A stretch of DNA of 64,000 nucleotides from Secundilactobacillus mixtipabuli (GTDB lineage: Bacteria; Bacillota; Bacilli; Lactobacillales; Lactobacillaceae): assembly GCF_002217925.1 (NCBI RefSeq), contig NZ_BCMF01000007.1, positions 62,001 through 126,000 of the forward strand. The letters are read 5' to 3'. Positions 1 through 9,188 of the stretch are shown here, piece by piece. How positions within the stretch are numbered: the first letter of the stretch is position 1; every line of letters begins with the position of its first letter. Below the pieces are notes generated by a model. The model was not told where the DNA came from and made no database searches. It worked only from the letters and a program-made list of their open reading frames with translations. The position numbers and the translations under genes are program-made.

Positions 1-222
1 TCGCTGCACGTTATCAGCAGTAACGGCTTGAATAAACATATTACTTGCCTGAACGTTTTCCAGAGCAGCCGAAAACGGATTATTGTCAATTAAAAGTGAG
101 CGAATGCCCTGTTTTTTAAATGCCTGGATTACCTGAACACAGGCAGCGTCCAATTCGGTTTCATGACCAATTTCAGTTGGGCCACCACCGATTATGAGTA
201 TTTTTTTGATTTCAGTATCCAT
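1..222 (-). CDS. carB: Carbamoyl-phosphate synthase large subunit, N-terminal fragment
   Basis: Partial gene: only the first 74 codons lie in the window. It begins 4 bp after the carA stop, behind GGGAGTGA, so it is the next gene of the same operon. The start of the first pre-ATP-grasp domain is recognisable (IIGGGPTEIGHETELD, then NNP), but it differs from the usual GPIIIGQAAEFDYAGTQA pattern at several normally constant positions. CarB makes carbamoyl phosphate from bicarbonate, ATP and ammonia for arginine and pyrimidine synthesis. The divergence matches that of the adjacent carA. Identity rests on the operon position and this motif; the catalytic domains lie outside the window. Confidence 0.85.
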   Translation of the reverse strand, partial: MDTEIKKILIIGGGPTEIGHETELDAACVQVIQAFKKQGIRSLLIDNNPFSAALENVQASNMFIQAVTADNVQR

Positions 223-226
223 CTCG

Positions 227-1297
227 TCACTCCCGTGTGCCCATGATTTCTATAAATTCATCAAATAGGTCCACCGAATCGTTAGGACCTGGTGCACCAT
301 CGGGGAAAAATTGGACCGAAAACGCTGGGTAGTCTCGGTGCCGTAACCCCTGAATCGACCCGTCGATCAAATCCAGATAAGTGGTGATCAGACGGTCACG
401 GTTAACGGAATCGGGGTCCACAACGTATTCTTGACTTTCCATGGCGTAAATGATCTCGTTTGTAATTACCTTTCGAATCGGGTGATTAGCACCATGGTGG
501 GATAATTTCAGTTTGGTGACTTCAGAACCGTTAGCCAAGGCAAATAACTCATGACCAAGACCAATGGCAAATAGCGGAATCCGTTCCTGAATAGTCTGAA
601 TCATTTCCAGGACGCTTTCTGGTAAATCAAGCGGTGATCCAGGACCGGTTGATAACAAGACACCGTCCGGATCCAAGTTAATAATGTCTTGTGCACTGGC
701 TGTCCAAGGCAAAACGGTTACGTTGCAGTCACGCTTAGACAATTGGCGCAGAATCCCGTGTTTGAGACCAAAATCAATGACAACCACGTTATATCCCTGG
801 TTAGGGTTTGAATAAGGTCTCGGTGTCGCCACTTGTGCCACTTGCTGATTAGTCAGGACCGTTGCGTGTAGCTGATCAAACGCGTGGTCGTCTGCCACAT
901 CCACAATACTGCCCTTAATGGTCCCCGTTTGGTTAATTTGACGAATCAAATGCCGGGTATCGATGCCGCTGATACCTGGAATATTATGCTGCTTTAAAAA
1001 TTGGTCCAGTGATAGCGACCGTTGCCGGTTTTTGGAAATGTCGGTGACGTCGCGGACAACCATTCCCTTTGCGGTCGGCAAAATGGATTCGTAAGCATCG
1101 TGAGCAATCCCAATGCTACCAACGATCGGTTGGGAAAAAACAATAATCTGATTGTGATAGATTTGGTTGGTCACGATCTCTTGATAGCCCAGCATACTGG
1201 TGTTAAAGACGATTTCGCCAGTGGTGGTTGCACCAGCACCAAAACCTTCGCCTGGGTATATCGAACCATCTTCCAATATTAAAAAGCGTTGTGCCAT
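227..1297 (-). CDS. carA: Carbamoyl-phosphate synthase small subunit with degenerate glutaminase site
   Basis: 356 aa, full length for the family. The N-terminal CarA domain is clear (VFNTSMLGYQEIVTN near residue 30) and the class I glutamine amidotransferase fold is present (LSTGPGSP near residue 215). The active site is not intact. The nucleophile motif GICLGHQ reads AIGLGHEL (Cys to Gly, Gln to Glu). The catalytic His/Glu motif HPEASPGP reads FPDGAPGP (His to Phe, Glu to Asp). The QNHGFAVD segment reads ESQEYVVD. CarA normally hydrolyses glutamine and channels ammonia to CarB; this copy should not. It sits between pyrR and carB, as pyrR-carAB clusters do in some lactobacilli. Probable roles are structural support of an ammonia-dependent CarB, or regulation. 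Confidence 0.93.
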   Translation of the reverse strand: MAQRFLILEDGSIYPGEGFGAGATTTGEIVFNTSMLGYQEIVTNQIYHNQIIVFSQPIVGSIGIAHDAYESILPTAKGMVVRDVTDISKNRQRSLSLDQFLKQHNIPGISGIDTRHLIRQINQTGTIKGSIVDVADDHAFDQLHATVLTNQQVAQVATPRPYSNPNQGYNVVVIDFGLKHGILRQLSKRDCNVTVLPWTASAQDIINLDPDGVLLSTGPGSPLDLPESVLEMIQTIQERIPLFAIGLGHELFALANGSEVTKLKLSHHGANHPIRKVITNEIIYAMESQEYVVDPDSVNRDRLITTYLDLIDGSIQGLRHRDYPAFSVQFFPDGAPGPNDSVDLFDEFIEIMGTRE

Positions 1298-1325
1298 TTA
1301 CATCATTCCAATCCTGATTACTGAA

Positions 1326-1883
<558 letters not shown>

Positions 1884-1914
1884 TCAATTTATCTCAAATA
1901 AATGCTATAACTTT

Positions 1915-1943
1915 ACCATATGCTGGAATTTATCGACTTGCAA
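1915..1943 (-). promoter_or_regulatory. Probable promoter of pyrR-carAB
   Basis: On the minus strand TTGCAA (1943-1938), a 17-bp spacer and TATGGT (1920-1915) form a sigma-A-like promoter in the 87-bp gap between rluD and pyrR. The -10 box is weak. No convincing ARG box or pyr attenuator was seen. Confidence 0.4.
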
Positions 1944-1949
1944 GCGATT

Positions 1950-2867
1950 TTATTTTAAACCCGGCGTTTGTTCTCTCAGCCGGTTGATCACCCGTTGAAA
2001 ATCTTGCGGTAACGGTGCTTCGAACACCAGCTGCTTACCGGTGACGGGGTGTCTGAACCCCAATTTTTTTGCGTGAAGAAATTGACCCGAACCCGCAATG
2101 GTTTTTCGAGGACCATAAAGCGGATCACCGGCTAAAGGATGGCCGATTGATTTCATGTGTACCCGGATCTGGTGGGTTCGGCCCGTTTCCAGCCAGCAAG
2201 AGATCAATGTGTAATTTAAATAGCGCTCAAGGACTTTGTAATGGGTAACGGCATGCCTGCCATCAGCGACGATAGCCTGACGCTTGCGATCTTTGGGTGA
2301 ACGGCCGATTGGCGCATCGATGACACCCTCATCTTGTTTGATAACACCATGAACCAAGGCAATGTACTCTCTGAGGTTCGTTTTATCTTTTAACTGCTGT
2401 GCCAGCGACTGGTGGGCATGATTATTTTTGGCCACCATGAGGAGACCAGAGGTATCTTTATCAATTCGGTGCACGATTCCAGGACGGTATGTGCCGTTGA
2501 TGGTTGATAATGGTGAGTGGTAAAGCAACGCGTTGACTAGCGTATGGTCAGGATGCCCTGGTGAGGGGTGAACCACCATTCCTGCTGGCTTATTGACGAC
2601 AATCACGTCATCGTCTTCATAAACAATATCTAACGGAATGTTTTCCGGTTCCAGGTCTAAGGCAACGGGATCCGGAATGGTGACTTCGATTTGATCGCCT
2701 GCTTGAACCTGATACTTCGGTTTCTCAACTTTAGCGTTGACCAATACCCGGTCTTCCTCGATAGCTTGTTTTAGCTGCGAGCGGCTTTCGTCCGGCATCA
2801 TGTCGCTTAGAACCTTATCCAGCCGGCCGGTTTGATCCGTAATCTCTAACTGTTTTTTTCTAGACAT
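1950..2867 (-). CDS. rluD: RluD-family 23S rRNA pseudouridine synthase
   Basis: 305 aa. An N-terminal S4 RNA-binding domain (about residues 10-75) precedes the RluA/RluD catalytic domain, whose signature HRIDKDTSGLLMVAKN carries the catalytic aspartate. The GRTHQIRVH motif follows. It isomerises specific uridines in large-subunit rRNA. Its start overlaps the 3' end of lspA by 8 bp, so the two are translationally coupled, an order (lspA-rluD-pyrR) shared by many Firmicutes. The exact target uridines cannot be read from sequence. Confidence 0.93.
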   Translation of the reverse strand: MSRKKQLEITDQTGRLDKVLSDMMPDESRSQLKQAIEEDRVLVNAKVEKPKYQVQAGDQIEVTIPDPVALDLEPENIPLDIVYEDDDVIVVNKPAGMVVHPSPGHPDHTLVNALLYHSPLSTINGTYRPGIVHRIDKDTSGLLMVAKNNHAHQSLAQQLKDKTNLREYIALVHGVIKQDEGVIDAPIGRSPKDRKRQAIVADGRHAVTHYKVLERYLNYTLISCWLETGRTHQIRVHMKSIGHPLAGDPLYGPRKTIAGSGQFLHAKKLGFRHPVTGKQLVFEAPLPQDFQRVINRLREQTPGLK

Positions 2868-3324
2868 GGGAGCCCTCCGATTTATCTTCCAGAAATAACA
2901 CGATCATGATCCAGATAACACCGATGGTTAAACAGCTATCCGCAAAGTTAAAAATTGGGAAGTTAATAAAGTCCAGTTGGAACATGTCAACCACAAAACC
3001 GTTCACGATTCGATCGTAAAAATTACCCAGGGTGCCGGCAATCATAAAGGCTAGGCCAAACTCATACTGCCAGTTATGCCGATAGCGAATTAAAAACCAG
3101 CCCATCACAAGCAAAGCAGCTACTGAAATCACTAGAAAAAACCATTGTTGACCAGCTAACATACTCCATGCAGCACCGTCGTTTCGGATGTAAGTCAAAG
3201 AGAGAATGCCGGGGATTACCGTGTGCGACCCACCCAACGCAATCGTCGCCACCACCATGTGTTTAATCCACTGATCAATGAAAAATAATAAGATAATAAA
3301 TGCTGTACTTAGCCCAATTAACAA
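2860..3324 (-). CDS. lspA: Lipoprotein signal peptidase (signal peptidase II)
   Basis: 154 aa integral membrane aspartyl protease with four predicted helices. The catalytic aspartates are in NFYDRIVNG and FNFADSCLT. It cleaves signal peptides of prolipoproteins after lipid modification of the lipobox cysteine. The start is TTG at 3324, with AAAGGAAG upstream. It overlaps rluD by 8 bp. Confidence 0.96.
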   Translation of the reverse strand: MLIGLSTAFIILLFFIDQWIKHMVVATIALGGSHTVIPGILSLTYIRNDGAAWSMLAGQQWFFLVISVAALLVMGWFLIRYRHNWQYEFGLAFMIAGTLGNFYDRIVNGFVVDMFQLDFINFPIFNFADSCLTIGVIWIMIVLFLEDKSEGSHV

Positions 3325-3387
3325 GTTGGCAACTTCCTTTATTGTGTGATGTGTGTTCGCTTACTCAAGTAACTCCCATTATATCAA

Positions 3388-3426
3388 AAAAGCGGCCGAT
3401 AAGCTTAATTCTTATCAATCCGCTTT
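3388..3426 (-). terminator. Terminator downstream of fhs
   Basis: The arms AAAGCGG..GATAAG and CTTATC..CCGCTTT flank a short AT-rich loop and, read on the minus strand, run into TTTTTT. It ends the fhs transcript. A TATAAT just after it on the minus strand may be the -10 box of lspA, although no good -35 is visible. Confidence 0.75.
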
Positions 3427-3436
3427 GTTTAAACTT

Positions 3437-5095
3437 TTAGAAGAGTCCTGTAATTTTACCATCTGCATCAATATCCATGTTCAAGGCTGCTGGATGTTTA
3501 GGTAACCCCGGCATCGTTAAAACGTTACCCGTCATTGCGACGAGGAACCCGGCACCTAATTTAGGCACAAACTCGCGAACGTGAATCGTAAAACCAGTTG
3601 GTGCACCAAGTGATTTGGCGTTATCTGACAATGAATACTGCGTTTTAGCCATGCAGACGGGCAATTTATCCCAGCCATATTTAGCGTAGCGCTTTAACTG
3701 ACGTTTGGCCTTTGGTTCAAGGATCACGTCTTGTCCACCATAAATTTTCTTAACGATGGTCGTCATTTTGCTGACCACGTCATCATCTGACTGATAGAGC
3801 GGCTTGAAAGTGCTTGACTGGTTAGTTGCATCAACCACGGCGTCTGCAAGATCCAGTGCCCCGCCACCGCCATTTGCCCAGACCGTTGTGTCATAGGCCG
3901 GTACATGAAGTTCGGCTTTAATGTAGCCTAATAATTGATTGATCTCAGCGTCTGTATCTGAGGTGAACCGGTTCACGGCAACGACTACCGGCACGCCATA
4001 CTGCTGCATGCTTTCCACGTGCCGTTTCAAATTCACTGAACCAGCCGCTAAAGCTTCTAGATTTTCAGTTTCCAACTCGTTTTTATCAACACCACCGTTA
4101 TACTTTAAAGCTCGGACAGTGGCAACAATCACGACTGCATCCGGTGTTTTACCTAAAACAGGGGTCTTGATGTCCATGAACTTTTCGCCACCGAGATCAG
4201 CACCAAAACCGGCTTCTGTGACCACGTAATCGGCTAACTTGAGTGCAGTTTGAGTTGCTAAAACGGAGTTGCAGCCGTGCGCAATGTTGGCAAATGGGCC
4301 ACCGTGAATAATCGCCGGCGTGCGTTCCAAAGTTTGAACTAGATTAGGCTTGATGGCATCTTTCAACAGTAAAGTAATGGCGCCACCAACCTTTAAGTCA
4401 GCCACTGTAACGGGCTGTTTATCGTAATTATAGCCAATGACGATTCGGTTAATTCGGGCCTTCAAGTCAGCCAAGTCCTTGCTGAGGCAAAGAATAGCCA
4501 TTAATTCACTGGCAACGGTGATATCAAAACCATCTTGACGCGGAACGCCTGAGGTGCGACCACCAAGGCCAATCACCGTTTGCCGCAACGCACGGTCGTT
4601 AATGTCTAATACTCGTTTCCAGATAATCTGACGCGGATCGATGTTTAACTCATTGCCCTGTTGAATATGATTATCGATCAGTGCTGCTAACGTGTCATGA
4701 GCCTCGGTCAAGGCGTGCATGTCACCCGTAAAGTGGAGGTTGATATCTTCCATTGGGACGACTTGAGCGTAACCGCCACCGGTAGCGCCGCCTTTCATCC
4801 CCATGACGGGGCCTAAAGATGGCTCTCTTAAAGCGATAGCGACTTTTTTACCCTGCCGTTTTAGAGCATCTCCTAAGCCAACCGTGACCGTTGATTTACC
4901 TTCTCCTGCTGGCGTCGGGTTGATCGACGTGACTAAAATGAGCTTAGAATGGTCAATATTGCCCTTAACGGGTAGCTTGATTTTTGCTTTTACCGCGCCG
5001 TAAGGTTCAATCTGATCAGCAGAAAGACCAAGCTTTGCAGCGATTTCGGTAATTGGCGCCTCTTTAGCAGCTTGTGAAATCTCAATATCGTTCAA
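3437..5095 (-). CDS. fhs: Formate-tetrahydrofolate ligase
   Basis: 552 aa, full length. It joins formate to tetrahydrofolate using ATP, giving 10-formyl-THF for purine and initiator tRNA formylation. The ATP-binding loop [14 protein letters not shown] is near residue 61, followed by [20 protein letters not shown], both hallmarks of the family. The start is TTG behind GGAGG (minus strand) with 8-9 bp spacing. It lies 17 bp downstream of the EbsA-like gene, so the two may be co-transcribed. A terminator follows. Confidence 0.97.
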   Translation of the reverse strand: MNDIEISQAAKEAPITEIAAKLGLSADQIEPYGAVKAKIKLPVKGNIDHSKLILVTSINPTPAGEGKSTVTVGLGDALKRQGKKVAIALREPSLGPVMGMKGGATGGGYAQVVPMEDINLHFTGDMHALTEAHDTLAALIDNHIQQGNELNIDPRQIIWKRVLDINDRALRQTVIGLGGRTSGVPRQDGFDITVASELMAILCLSKDLADLKARINRIVIGYNYDKQPVTVADLKVGGAITLLLKDAIKPNLVQTLERTPAIIHGGPFANIAHGCNSVLATQTALKLADYVVTEAGFGADLGGEKFMDIKTPVLGKTPDAVVIVATVRALKYNGGVDKNELETENLEALAAGSVNLKRHVESMQQYGVPVVVAVNRFTSDTDAEINQLLGYIKAELHVPAYDTTVWANGGGGALDLADAVVDATNQSSTFKPLYQSDDDVVSKMTTIVKKIYGGQDVILEPKAKRQLKRYAKYGWDKLPVCMAKTQYSLSDNAKSLGAPTGFTIHVREFVPKLGAGFLVAMTGNVLTMPGLPKHPAALNMDIDADGKITGLF

Positions 5096-5112
5096 TATTA
5101 ACAGCCTCCAAT

Positions 5113-5553
5113 TTATTTAACCGGTTCTTTTTTGGTTTCACCAATGATATTACTCAGTTCGATGATTGAATTCAATGGCATTATAAATTGATAAATTTTG
5201 CCACCGTAAATAAAGCCCAAGCGGTATTTTGAAACATGGACTTCATGAACATCCTTGAGCCGAATGTGAACCCAATGATGATTCATGACCCGACTGACTC
5301 GAATCGTGCCATTATCAAGATAAACGTGGCGAAAGTGAACCTGCGCCCAAGTTAAGACTAGGAAGATAATGCCGAGGAGATAGGCAATCCATTGCCACTT
5401 GGCCGAAACTTCTAAGCCGATAATCAGGCCTAGAAAGAGAATGCAAAACGTCCAGCTCCATAAAATAATACTGCTTAACGGTGCTGGCTGATATAAAAAT
5501 TTTCGTTTTTGATTTATGATAGAAATACCCCATTTCGAAAGGCTTGATTCCAT
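5113..5553 (-). CDS. EbsA-like membrane protein
   Basis: About 146 aa. Two hydrophobic helices sit near the N-terminus ([20 protein letters not shown] and [15 protein letters not shown]), followed by a soluble PH-like beta domain with [10 protein letters not shown]. Layout and length match the EbsA family of lactobacilli and enterococci, whose biochemical role is poorly known. The start is uncertain. The only canonical in-frame starts are ATG at 5553 and GTG at 5568; 5553 has AAGG five bases upstream and is preferred. That ATG shares its CATG with the divergent RNase H gene. The next gene downstream is fhs. Confidence 0.65.
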   Translation of the reverse strand: MESSLSKWGISIINQKRKFLYQPAPLSSIILWSWTFCILFLGLIIGLEVSAKWQWIAYLLGIIFLVLTWAQVHFRHVYLDNGTIRVSRVMNHHWVHIRLKDVHEVHVSKYRLGFIYGGKIYQFIMPLNSIIELSNIIGETKKEPVK

Positions 5554-5950
5554 GTATACCTTATACACAGATGCAGCAACGAATAACGATACGCAGCATA
5601 GTGCCGCTGGGATTCTGATTGTTCACGCTGGAAAACAGCAACAGCTGCATGCTAGTCTGCCCGATAGTGATAATCATTACGCAGAATTTCACGCCGCCCT
5701 GGCAGGCTTCGACGCGCTGCTGAAACTTCTCAACGGAGCAGCCAAGACCATTACCGTTCAATACTTTACTGACTCCAAAATTGTAGCCGAAAGTGTCGAA
5801 AAGCGTTACGCCAAACATTATCAAGCGTTAGTCGATCAATTACTAGCTAAACAGGCCGAATTTAATTTGGTCATCACCCAATGGCTGCCTGAAAAGCAGA
5901 ACCAGGGCGCCCACAACCTTGCTCAGCAGGCATTGCATGAAAACGACTAG
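5552..5950 (+). CDS. RNase HI family protein
   Basis: 132 aa. The RNase H fold is recognisable: first strand YTLYTDAA with catalytic Asp, AEFHAALAGF with Glu, YFTDSKIV with the second Asp. The fourth acidic position, usually AD in a helix, reads GAHNLAQ (Asp to His), a substitution tolerated in some family members. It probably cleaves RNA in RNA-DNA hybrids. ATG at 5552 is chosen because the first beta strand begins at once and GAAAGG lies upstream. It overlaps the convergent FAD oxidoreductase gene by 4 bp. Confidence 0.8.
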   Translation: MYTLYTDAATNNDTQHSAAGILIVHAGKQQQLHASLPDSDNHYAEFHAALAGFDALLKLLNGAAKTITVQYFTDSKIVAESVEKRYAKHYQALVDQLLAKQAEFNLVITQWLPEKQNQGAHNLAQQALHEND

Positions 5951-7059
5951 CTAAAGTAGTTAGTGAGCGGCTTTTCGTAATTTGACCAGTCTGGCGTGCC
6001 ACCGTAAATGATTGTACCAGCTAACAGCCGGCCGATTAACGGCCCAGTCGTTAATCCAGAAGCACCCAAGCCACCGGCAACCAATAGTTTAGGATGGCCC
6101 TTTAAGCGACCAAAGAAGGGAGCAAAGTCTGGCGTGTAAGCACGGGTGCCAACCTTAGTCCTGGTGATATCGCCCTCAGTCAGATAATCAGCGAACTGGC
6201 GGGCACTATTCAGTAAATCTTGAGTGGCCGCCGGCGTTGCGGTTAAATTAAAGCCGGCTTCATCATCATGCGTTGCGCCAACGATCAATTTACCGTGTCC
6301 AAACGGAATGAAATCCCGTTCGCCTTCCGGCATGAGGACGGGCATGTTTTCCTGTGAGCCATAATCAGGTACAGCTAATTCAATCAGCTGCCCTTTTTGT
6401 GGACGGACGGCCACTTTGATGCCAAGCGGTTCAACGAGTTCGTTTAACCATGGCCCTGCCGCAATGATGATTTCATCAAAGCGCTGCTGACCGGTTGCGG
6501 TGATGAGATTGCCCTGATTATCAAGGCTGACTTTTCCACGTTTAACCGTTAAGTTAACCTGCTGGGCTTGATCGAGCAGGGTCGTCACAAGGGCTTCACC
6601 ATCGATCCTAGCACCACCACTAATGTAAATACCGGGTTGCGGGTTAGTCAGCAATGGAATCCGTTCCTTTACTTCAGCTGCAGTTAATCGTTCAACAGTC
6701 CCCATATCTGGCGCGTCTTGGCGTCTTTCCTGAGCTAAAATAAACAGGTCATGAAGATCCTTTTCATTTGTTCGAGTGATGATGGTCCCCGTTTGATGAT
6801 AAATGTCAGTTGAAAGGTTCGCGCGGCGAGCCAGCGTCATTAGCGTGGTTGCACCGTCTTTAGCGAGCTGATACCACTGTTGATTACGTCTTTTTGATAA
6901 CCACGGTGAAATGATTCCTGCGGCTGCTTTGGTTGCTTGACCAGCACCAGCGTCAAACAACGTGACGTTGAACTGATCGCCACCAGGCAGACTGCTTAAA
7001 TAATAAGCAGCACTTGCACCAACAATGCCACCACCAATGATTGCAATTTTTTTGTTCAT
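5947..7059 (-). CDS. FAD-dependent amino-acid oxidase-type oxidoreductase (DAO family)
   Basis: 370 aa. The Rossmann dinucleotide motif KIAIIGGGIVGASAAYYL is at the N-terminus; EIIIAAGPWLNEL, VRPQKGQLIEL and VAGGLGASGLTTGPLIGRLL are typical of the DAO/glycine oxidase/DadA group. Substrate is probably a small amine or D-amino acid, but this cannot be fixed. Start at ATG 7059 has AGGGG upstream and places the FAD motif at residue 2. A longer reading to 7113 lacks a ribosome binding site. Not part of an obvious operon. Confidence 0.85.
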   Translation of the reverse strand: MNKKIAIIGGGIVGASAAYYLSSLPGGDQFNVTLFDAGAGQATKAAAGIISPWLSKRRNQQWYQLAKDGATTLMTLARRANLSTDIYHQTGTIITRTNEKDLHDLFILAQERRQDAPDMGTVERLTAAEVKERIPLLTNPQPGIYISGGARIDGEALVTTLLDQAQQVNLTVKRGKVSLDNQGNLITATGQQRFDEIIIAAGPWLNELVEPLGIKVAVRPQKGQLIELAVPDYGSQENMPVLMPEGERDFIPFGHGKLIVGATHDDEAGFNLTATPAATQDLLNSARQFADYLTEGDITRTKVGTRAYTPDFAPFFGRLKGHPKLLVAGGLGASGLTTGPLIGRLLAGTIIYGGTPDWSNYEKPLTNYFS

Positions 7060-7193
7060 TATGATTGCCACACCCCTGAAATCAATTTTACTTCTATAGC
7101 GTAATTCTAGCATACTATCGTTTTCAATATTAACCTAGAATTTTTTGAAAAGTTATGAAAACATTTAATTTGGACTAAATTAGTTTAAAAGCC

Positions 7194-7231
7194 AAAAAAA
7201 TTCCCTTACATTTTTGTAAGGGAATTTTTTT
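7194..7231. terminator. Strong bidirectional terminator
   Basis: Near-perfect hairpin AAATTCCCTTACA / TGTAAGGGAATTT with T-runs on both sides, just after the nitroreductase stop on the minus strand. Confidence 0.9.
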
Positions 7232-7239
7232 CATTAGTT

Positions 7240-7842
7240 TTACTTTAGAACCTTAAAGCGGTCTTCATCAGCCATGAATTGCTTCTCGCCAGCTGGTGCT
7301 TCAATTGAACCAAAGTCCATTTCAGCACGAAGTTTCCAGCTTTCAGGAATATCAAAAGCTTTTCTAACTTCGTCATCGATCAGTGGGTTGTAATGTTGTA
7401 AGTTAGCGCCCAAACCGTTTTCTGCTAACGCAGTCCAAACGGCAAATTGTGCAATCCCCTGACCTTGTTCGGCCCAGTCAGCAAAGTTGTCAGCGTATAG
7501 GGCAAAGTTGTTTTCTGAATCATGAACAACGTCCATATCAGTAAAGAACATGACCGTACCGAATGCTGATTTGAAAGCGTTGATTTTTTGTAAAGTCCGT
7601 TGGTAAGCTTCTTCAGTTGGAACTTCTGACTTCAATCGTTTGCCAACGATGTCCCAGAGTTTTTCGTGGTTTTCGCCAAACAGAATAACAGCACGAGTAG
7701 ACTGGTTGTTGAAAGTGGTTGGTACCCATTTAATCGTTTGCGTGATCAACGTTGCAATGTCGTCTTCACTAACGGTAACGTTACGACCTAAAGCGTAGAT
7801 TGAGCGGCGTTGTTTTGCTAAATTTAGTAATTGTTCTTTCAT
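7240..7842 (-). CDS. Nitroreductase family protein
   Basis: 200 aa. The FMN-binding nitroreductase fold is indicated by the N-terminal RRSIYALG motif, WVPTTFNNQSTRAVILFG and GLGANLQHYNP. Such enzymes reduce nitro compounds or quinones with NAD(P)H. The true start is ATG 7842: GGAGG lies 8-9 bp before it, and that site would fall inside the longer TTG reading. The promoter overlaps a TACT-N7-AGTA operator, which suggests control by a YodB/HxlR-type thiol sensor responding to quinones or diamide. It ends at a strong terminator, so it is monocistronic. Confidence 0.9.
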   Translation of the reverse strand: MKEQLLNLAKQRRSIYALGRNVTVSEDDIATLITQTIKWVPTTFNNQSTRAVILFGENHEKLWDIVGKRLKSEVPTEEAYQRTLQKINAFKSAFGTVMFFTDMDVVHDSENNFALYADNFADWAEQGQGIAQFAVWTALAENGLGANLQHYNPLIDDEVRKAFDIPESWKLRAEMDFGSIEAPAGEKQFMADEDRFKVLK

Positions 7843-7889
7843 GTGATTGAAATCCTCCAATATGTGTCAGTCATTTATTTAATAGACTC

Positions 7890-7918
7890 AGTATAACAGC
7901 TTACTTTTTGTAAGTAAA
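7890..7918 (-). promoter_or_regulatory. Nitroreductase promoter overlapping a TACT-N7-AGTA operator
   Basis: On the minus strand TTTACT (7918-7913), a 17-bp spacer and TATACT (7895-7890). The palindrome TACTTTTTGTAAGTA at 7902-7916 covers the -35 and most of the spacer and fits the published B. subtilis YodB/CatR consensus TACT-N7-AGTA. A repressor bound there would block RNA polymerase. Confidence 0.65.
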
Positions 7919-8018
7919 GGATAATGTCGTTTTTTATTTTTTTAACTGGCCTCGATTTGTCCTCAATCACACCACATGCTAAACTGAAAACACTGAATAA
8001 TACAAAGGACGTGACTTT

Positions 8019-8687
8019 ATGCTTCATCAGCGAGCTGGTCGTCAACTGCTCAGTCAGTACGGCTACTTTTTTGTTTTATGGTTTGTCATACAAGTGTTTA
8101 TTAACGTACCAATTATCAATTTAACGAGTGGCTGGACTGAAGAATTACTAACAGATGCTGTCAAAATTGTGATCTGGCTGGGCATTGGTTTTTTCATGAT
8201 CTTTCATACCCAAAAAGACCAGTTCATCATCAACCGGCCTTTTCACGTCAACTTAAACTTTAAACCACTGTATATCACACTTTTTGCAATCGTGGCTTAC
8301 ATGCTGGCTACCGCATTCATTCAGCGGCACAGCATCGGCATCGTTGCTACCTTTAAACCAACCCTGTTACTACAAGATTTTCTCATTGTAGGCATCTGTG
8401 AGGAAACCGTTTTTCGCGGTTATCTGCTAAACCGGCTGGCAAAAATCGTTGATTCTGAGCAAACGGCACTGGTCATTCAGGCCATTTTATTTGCGCTGAT
8501 TCATTTACCCCGTTACCTGACGACTTATCCAGCGCTATCATTTCTGACGATCATGGGCCAACTAGTGACGGTTACCCTTCTTGGTTACTTATTCGGCTGG
8601 CTATTTCTCAAAAGCCGCTCTTTATGGCCAGGCATTATTGTTCACTCAGTTTGGGACTTATTAATCGTCCTTTTGATTGGCAGTTAA
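8019..8687 (+). CDS. CPBP family intramembrane glutamic endopeptidase (Abi/CAAX)
   Basis: 222 aa polytopic membrane protein. It carries the three CPBP motifs: CEETVFRGYLLNRL (about residue 128), FALIHLPRY and a late HSVWD. These residues build the intramembrane active site. In lactobacilli such proteins are often linked to bacteriocin self-immunity or peptide processing, but no bacteriocin gene is adjacent. ATG 8019 has AAAGGAC upstream. Its 3' end overlaps the convergent Nudix gene by 27 bp. Confidence 0.88.
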   Translation: MLHQRAGRQLLSQYGYFFVLWFVIQVFINVPIINLTSGWTEELLTDAVKIVIWLGIGFFMIFHTQKDQFIINRPFHVNLNFKPLYITLFAIVAYMLATAFIQRHSIGIVATFKPTLLLQDFLIVGICEETVFRGYLLNRLAKIVDSEQTALVIQAILFALIHLPRYLTTYPALSFLTIMGQLVTVTLLGYLFGWLFLKSRSLWPGIIVHSVWDLLIVLLIGS

Positions 8688-9143
8688 ATGCAATTGCCCA
8701 TTCATAGTTGATGAAACTGCTGATACGGTTGTTGGTTCCGTGAAAATGGCTAACATTTCCATGAAACTTTCAGCCGTATTTTTGGTGTTCAAATCTGCTA
8801 ATGGTAACCAGAAAATACGTCCTTCGTCGCCTTGTTTGAGTGTTCCAGAAAAATGATTGGTGCGATATAGAAAACCGATTTTACGGTAACCAGCTTGCTG
8901 ATCAAACCATTCCACACAGCCGCAAGCTTCAAGCTGACTAATGTGCAAACCAGTTTCTTCAAAGACTTCACGAATCATAGCATTGGCAACCGGTTCACCT
9001 GGTTCAACGTGACCGCCGGGAAACGTGTGGCCAAATTCCCAATCCACATCAGTCTTATCCTCAACCAGAACCTGCTTTGTATTTGAATCATAAACCATAC
9101 ACATATTGACTAATTCAACCTTCTGCGCGCGATTGATTCCCAT
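8661..9143 (-). CDS. Nudix hydrolase
   Basis: 160 aa. The Nudix box is complete in sense: GGHVEPGEPVANAMIREVFE followed by ETG, with the REVxEExG metal-binding core. The family cleaves nucleoside diphosphate-linked compounds; the substrate (for example 8-oxo-dGTP) cannot be told. The start is ATG behind GAGGTGG. It lies 45 bp downstream of amtB on the same strand and overlaps the convergent CPBP gene. Confidence 0.88.
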   Translation of the reverse strand: MGINRAQKVELVNMCMVYDSNTKQVLVEDKTDVDWEFGHTFPGGHVEPGEPVANAMIREVFEETGLHISQLEACGCVEWFDQQAGYRKIGFLYRTNHFSGTLKQGDEGRIFWLPLADLNTKNTAESFMEMLAIFTEPTTVSAVSSTMNGQLHLTANQKDD

Positions 9144-9188
9144 ATAACCACCTCATTTATCAGATGATTCCATTATAAGGGAATAACC

